A stretch of 64,000 nt of DNA from Bacillota bacterium. GTDB lineage: Bacteria; Bacillota_I; Bacilli_A; RFN20; CAG-826. The first letter of the stretch is position 1. Each line of letters opens with the position of its first letter. The DNA lies in NCBI GenBank assembly GCA_023393065.1, contig JAEWMX010000015.1, positions 124,001 through 188,000 of the forward strand. Direction: 5' to 3'. The notes below the pieces were generated by a model, which saw nothing but the letters and a program-made list of their open reading frames with translations, did no database searches and was not told the DNA's origin. The position numbers and the translations under genes were made by a program. Below, piece after piece: positions 60,504-64,000 of the stretch.

Positions 60504-61010
60504 TTAAACGTCTTCATTTTCGAAGTCTATTTCGTCTAATTTGGCAAATCGTGAATCACCACTTAGGGTTCGATCTTTAGCTAATTGAGCGTCATCGATG
60601 ACGCGATATCCTTCACCGCTTTTAGGGAGCGATGCGCCAGGTTTAATCGGCTTAAGTGGCAAATTAGAAGAGATGATGGCGAAAAGGATTTTCTCTAATT
60701 CGATATCATCGCCAGGAATGACAATCGCTTCTACTTCATCGTCGAACTTCTCTCCGAGCAGCACCTCTTCATGAATTTTTAATTCATAATCAAAAGGCTC
60801 CAAACTATAAGAGCATGTGAGAAGGGCGACGACATCGAGGTCGGCATTTAATCGAATAAAGTTACGATATTTCGTAATTTCGACATTGCCAAAACATTTC
60901 TTGATGTCCAAGAGAGGAGTTTTAAAGGCGAATTCCTTTTTATCAAAAAGAAAATCTTTTTGAATAGGAATCGTCTTATCGAGGATGAGCTTTGACTTCG
61001 AAATAATCAT
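60504..61010 (-). CDS. DUF177 (YceD-like) protein
   Basis: 168 residues. The ADLDVVALLTCSYSLEPFDYEL segment and the late SNLPLKPIKPG match the YceD family, linked to ribosome or 23S rRNA homeostasis and usually placed next to rpmF (L32). Here rpmF does not follow; a terminator and the mraZ promoter do. It lies 1 base after pheT. Confidence 0.82.
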   Translation of the reverse strand: MIISKSKLILDKTIPIQKDFLFDKKEFAFKTPLLDIKKCFGNVEITKYRNFIRLNADLDVVALLTCSYSLEPFDYELKIHEEVLLGEKFDDEVEAIVIPGDDIELEKILFAIISSNLPLKPIKPGASLPKSGEGYRVIDDAQLAKDRTLSGDSRFAKLDEIDFENEDV

Positions 61011-61011
61011 T

Positions 61012-63411
61012 TTATGTTCTCAGCACGATGCCTAACTTCTTGTTGAGCGTCTCTAAAACCGCTTTTTCAATCGCGTTGACTTCTTCGTCTTTCAAAGTGC
61101 GATCATCGCGTTCGTAGGTAATCGTCAAAGCGATCGATTGATAGCCCTTCTCGATGCCTTCACCGCTATAGATATCAAAGATATCGACCTTCTTTATTGT
61201 GCGATCGACAGAGACGATGGCTTTGATTATCTGCTGCGCGGCTATGTTCTTATCGGAAACGAGGGAAAGGTCGCGTTGCGCAGATGGAAAGCGCGAAAAG
61301 GATTTAAATGTCGTCTGCCCGTTTTCTAAGGAGAGCAAGATCGGAAGTTCTAACTCCATGGCTAAAACATTGTTCTTGCCTAAATTGTAGCGGCTGATGG
61401 CCGATGGGTGAAGTTCGCCGAGATAACCAGCGACTTTGCCGTTCACCCTTAACAGGGCTGAGCGTCCGGGATGGAGTTCTTGTTGATCGCCAACCAGCTT
61501 TTCAAAGCTGAAGCGAGATTCTTTGATTCCAAGAAGGCTCATGATGGCCTCGACAAAACCTTTGAGGTGGTAGAAGGAATATGGAAATTCCTTGAGATGG
61601 TGATGATACAAATCGTCTCCGGTAAGGACAAGGCCGAGGCGGGTCGTAGCTTCTGAGGTCGTATCGATATCGCTTACTTCGTAAAATGCCAAGTTCTTGT
61701 TGCCTCGCGCGATATTGTAACTGGCTACTTTAAGCATTGAGGGAATGAGGGTAAGACGCGTATATTCGTGCTCATCGGTCAGAGGATTGATGAGTCTATA
61801 TGATTCGCCCTTAGTGAGAAATGTGAAGCCATCGAGTTCGTCTTTTTTTACAAGGGTGTATGTCAAAATTTCACTTACGCCTTTATCTTTCAAATATCCT
61901 CGGATGACGTTCGTTATCTTTTTATCCTTAGGATAACCGCCAACTGTAACTTGTAAAGAAGGGAGAGTGTTAGCTATTTTGTCGAGCCCGAGTATGCGAA
62001 TAACCTCTTCGCTGATATCGGCTTCACCACCGATATCGATGCGCCAGGTCGGCACCTCGATGCGAAGATCATCGCGATTGAGGATTTCGACAGTCATCCA
62101 GTCGCGCCTTAAAGTCTCGACGATTTCCGATTGCATGAAATGCGTTCCGAGGCGATTGTTGATATAAGAAACAGAAGTGTTGATAACTGGCGGTCTCTTA
62201 GTCTTTCGAGCATCGTAAGTGATCGTTTCTAAAACGTCCTCCGTATGGCAGAGGCTAACGATTAAATCCGTGGCTAAACCGACCACTTCATCGTATTGAT
62301 AAGGATTAATGCCTTTGGCAAAGCGCGACGAAGAATCGCTGACAAGAGCGAGGCGAGTCGAAGTCCGGCGAATGGCGTCAAAAGCAAAGTTAGCGACTTC
62401 AATGACGATATTTTTTGTCTTGTCTGTAACGGCTGAAGCTAGAGAGCCCATGATGCCGCCGAGGCACATGACTTGATTGCCGCTGGTGATGGCGATATCA
62501 CCTTTCTGCACGGTGTATTCTTTTTCGTCGAGCGCGACGAAAGTGCCGACATAATCATCTTTGATGATAAGTTCTGGTTTCGGCAGTTTGTCGAGATCGT
62601 ACATATGAAGTGGCTGACCGGTTAATAGCATCACATAATTACCGATATCGACGATATTATTAATCGAGCGAACGCCCATGCTCTGCAAGGCTTGCTGAAG
62701 CCATTTCGGCGAGGGTTCGACTTTGATGTTGCGAATGACTCTTCCTGAAAATTGCGGGCACGACGGGGTCTCAGAGAAGACTTTAAACGATGATTTGCCG
62801 GCGTTGACCTGATTGGGTCGAGGCAGTCTCACTTCTCTTTGGTAGAGGGTCGAGATTTCGCGGGCCACATTTGCGATGCTGTGCAAATCAGAGCGATTGG
62901 CGAGGAGTTTTAAATCGAGAATTATGTCGTCGAGACCGAGATATTCTAAAACATTTTCATTTCCGACCACCGCATCATCAGCTAGCACTTCGATTCCTTC
63001 TGTTTGCTCATTGCTTAAAAATTTGGCATCGACACCCAACTCGAGCATCGAGCAAATCATGCCTTGGCTTTCCACACCGCGAATAAGACCTTTGGAAATC
63101 TTGCCGCCAGGGAGCACGGCCCCATCTAAAGCGACGATGACTTTTTGCCTATTGGCAACATTGGGTGCTCCGCAGACTATCTGCAAGATTCCGTATTTAT
63201 GGCCGGTATTTACTTTGGTTAGTGACAAGTGATCGCTATCGGGGTGCGGGCCGCATTCGATGACTTCACCGATCACGAGTTTTGTCGCTGTCGAAAGCTT
63301 GGTGACGGCTTCGACTTCCACTCCGGCAAACGTTAAGCGATCGGCGAGTTCGTTCGGAGCGACATCATCGATGTAGATGTATTTTTTTATCCAATTAAGG
63401 CTGACTTTCAT
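61012..63411 (-). CDS. pheT: Phenylalanyl-tRNA synthetase beta subunit
   Basis: 799 residues. N-terminal EMAP-type tRNA-binding domain (CGPHPDSDHLSLTKVN), B3/B4 editing domain, B5, catalytic-like core and a C-terminal ferredoxin-fold anticodon domain (FSRFPSAQRDLSLV). Follows pheS by 11 bases. Confidence 0.97.
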   Translation of the reverse strand: MKVSLNWIKKYIYIDDVAPNELADRLTFAGVEVEAVTKLSTATKLVIGEVIECGPHPDSDHLSLTKVNTGHKYGILQIVCGAPNVANRQKVIVALDGAVLPGGKISKGLIRGVESQGMICSMLELGVDAKFLSNEQTEGIEVLADDAVVGNENVLEYLGLDDIILDLKLLANRSDLHSIANVAREISTLYQREVRLPRPNQVNAGKSSFKVFSETPSCPQFSGRVIRNIKVEPSPKWLQQALQSMGVRSINNIVDIGNYVMLLTGQPLHMYDLDKLPKPELIIKDDYVGTFVALDEKEYTVQKGDIAITSGNQVMCLGGIMGSLASAVTDKTKNIVIEVANFAFDAIRRTSTRLALVSDSSSRFAKGINPYQYDEVVGLATDLIVSLCHTEDVLETITYDARKTKRPPVINTSVSYINNRLGTHFMQSEIVETLRRDWMTVEILNRDDLRIEVPTWRIDIGGEADISEEVIRILGLDKIANTLPSLQVTVGGYPKDKKITNVIRGYLKDKGVSEILTYTLVKKDELDGFTFLTKGESYRLINPLTDEHEYTRLTLIPSMLKVASYNIARGNKNLAFYEVSDIDTTSEATTRLGLVLTGDDLYHHHLKEFPYSFYHLKGFVEAIMSLLGIKESRFSFEKLVGDQQELHPGRSALLRVNGKVAGYLGELHPSAISRYNLGKNNVLAMELELPILLSLENGQTTFKSFSRFPSAQRDLSLVSDKNIAAQQIIKAIVSVDRTIKKVDIFDIYSGEGIEKGYQSIALTITYERDDRTLKDEEVNAIEKAVLETLNKKLGIVLRT

Positions 63412-63422
63412 CTTTCCATCCT

Positions 63423-64000
63423 CTACTTTCTGACGAATTGCTTTAAAAAGCGCGCATCGTTTTGATAAAAACGGCGAATGTCATCGACTTTGTAGCGAAG
63501 CATAGCGACGCGTTCGATGCCGATGCCAAAAGCAAAGCCGGAATAAATGTTTGGGTCGTAACCTGACATTTTCAACACATTGGGATGAACCATGCCGGCT
63601 CCGAGGATTTCGATATAGCCAGTGTCTTTGCATGTCGGGCAGCCTTTGCCGCCGCATTCAGCGCATGAGACTTGCACTTCGACTGATGGTTCCGTAAACG
63701 GGAAATATGAGCTGACCAAACGAATTTCACGCTTTGGTCCAAACATTTTTTTAATGAATAGGTCAAGTGTGGCTTTAAGGTGGCCGAGGTTGATATCCTT
63801 GCCGACGAGCAAACCTTCGACTTGCCCGAACTGATGCGAGTGCGTCATGTCGTCATTATCGCGGCGGTAGCACTTGCCAGGGCAGACGACTTTCACCATC
63901 TCGCCCTTTTTCTCTTCCATGGCTCGGGCCTGAGCTGGGGAGGTATGAGTCCGCAGAAGAAGGTTCTCGCTTATATAAAACGAGTCTTGCATATCCCTTG
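63423..64000 (-). CDS. pheS: Phenylalanyl-tRNA synthetase alpha subunit, partial (5' end outside window)
   Basis: About 192 C-terminal residues of a roughly 340-residue protein. Continues past base 64000: codons before the first internal Met read Arg-Asp, as in the family's [10 protein letters not shown] motif. Motif 2 [15 protein letters not shown] and motif 3 [16 protein letters not shown] are intact. It has four Cys residues in [16 protein letters not shown], an internal zinc-binding-like insert seen in some PheS. Confidence 0.96.
   Translation of the reverse strand, partial: RDMQDSFYISENLLLRTHTSPAQARAMEEKKGEMVKVVCPGKCYRRDNDDMTHSHQFGQVEGLLVGKDINLGHLKATLDLFIKKMFGPKREIRLVSSYFPFTEPSVEVQVSCAECGGKGCPTCKDTGYIEILGAGMVHPNVLKMSGYDPNIYSGFAFGIGIERVAMLRYKVDDIRRFYQNDARFLKQFVRK

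Overview
The window is a gene-dense piece of a chromosome from a low-GC-lineage Gram-positive bacterium (Firmicutes/Bacilli) related to the Mollicutes side of that group. The evidence is a T-box in front of valS and ileS, an S-box (SAM) riboswitch, an Obg protein with a C-terminal extension, ribosomal protein L27 with a Prp-cleaved N-terminus, MutS2, RNase HIII, and a very short division cluster (mraZ-rsmH-small membrane protein-ftsA-ftsZ) with no peptidoglycan genes, as in wall-less relatives. UGA is used as a stop (for example at the end of relA) and UGG for Trp, so this is the standard code 11, not the Mycoplasma code. I do not assign a genus.

Layout. 1-5.1 kb: aspS (cut by the window edge), hisS and relA on the minus strand. 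5.3-6.7 kb: a surface lipoprotein with OB folds and an oddly ordered lamin-tail domain. 7-15.4 kb: lipoprotein, recJ, secDF, ruvB, ruvA, a 32-residue membrane peptide, and a lipoprotein with a recent tandem duplication. 15.4-23 kb: nadE, obgE, a glycosyltransferase, the rpmA-prp-rplU operon, radC, a 60-residue bacteriocin-like peptide, and valS with a T-box. 23-30 kb: lipoprotein, acyltransferase, engB-lon-tig, and a TPR-like protein. 30-35.6 kb: a secreted barnase-type ribonuclease, nagB, an XRE regulator, an unknown gene and an N-formylglutamate amidohydrolase-like gene behind a readable SAM riboswitch, then tRNA-Arg. 35.6-48.7 kb: uvrC-mutS2, divergent rnhC with a ComEC-like metallo-beta-lactamase lipoprotein, an ABC system whose ATPase is fused to a YwaF-like membrane domain, and a 690-residue lipoprotein. 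48.7-49.9 kb: an IS3-family insertion sequence. 50-64 kb: rluD, lspA, ileS with T-box, a lipid-anchored endonuclease I, ftsZ, ftsA, small membrane protein, rsmH, mraZ with its operator, a DUF177 gene, pheT and partial pheS.

Two themes stand out. First, several exported proteins look like tools for using extracellular nucleic acid: a barnase-type RNase, an EndA-type nuclease, a stand-alone ComEC-type metallo-beta-lactamase and OB-fold/lamin-tail proteins. Most are lipoproteins with Thr/Ser/Asp-rich linkers, and SecDF and LspA, which export and mature such proteins, lie in the same window. Second, several genes (mutS2, the acyltransferase, the glycosyltransferase, and probably rnhC and the TPR gene) have an extended -10 promoter placed so that transcription should start at or within a few bases of the start codon, suggesting leaderless mRNAs. 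The most novel single item is the SAM riboswitch in front of an N-formylglutamate amidohydrolase-like gene.
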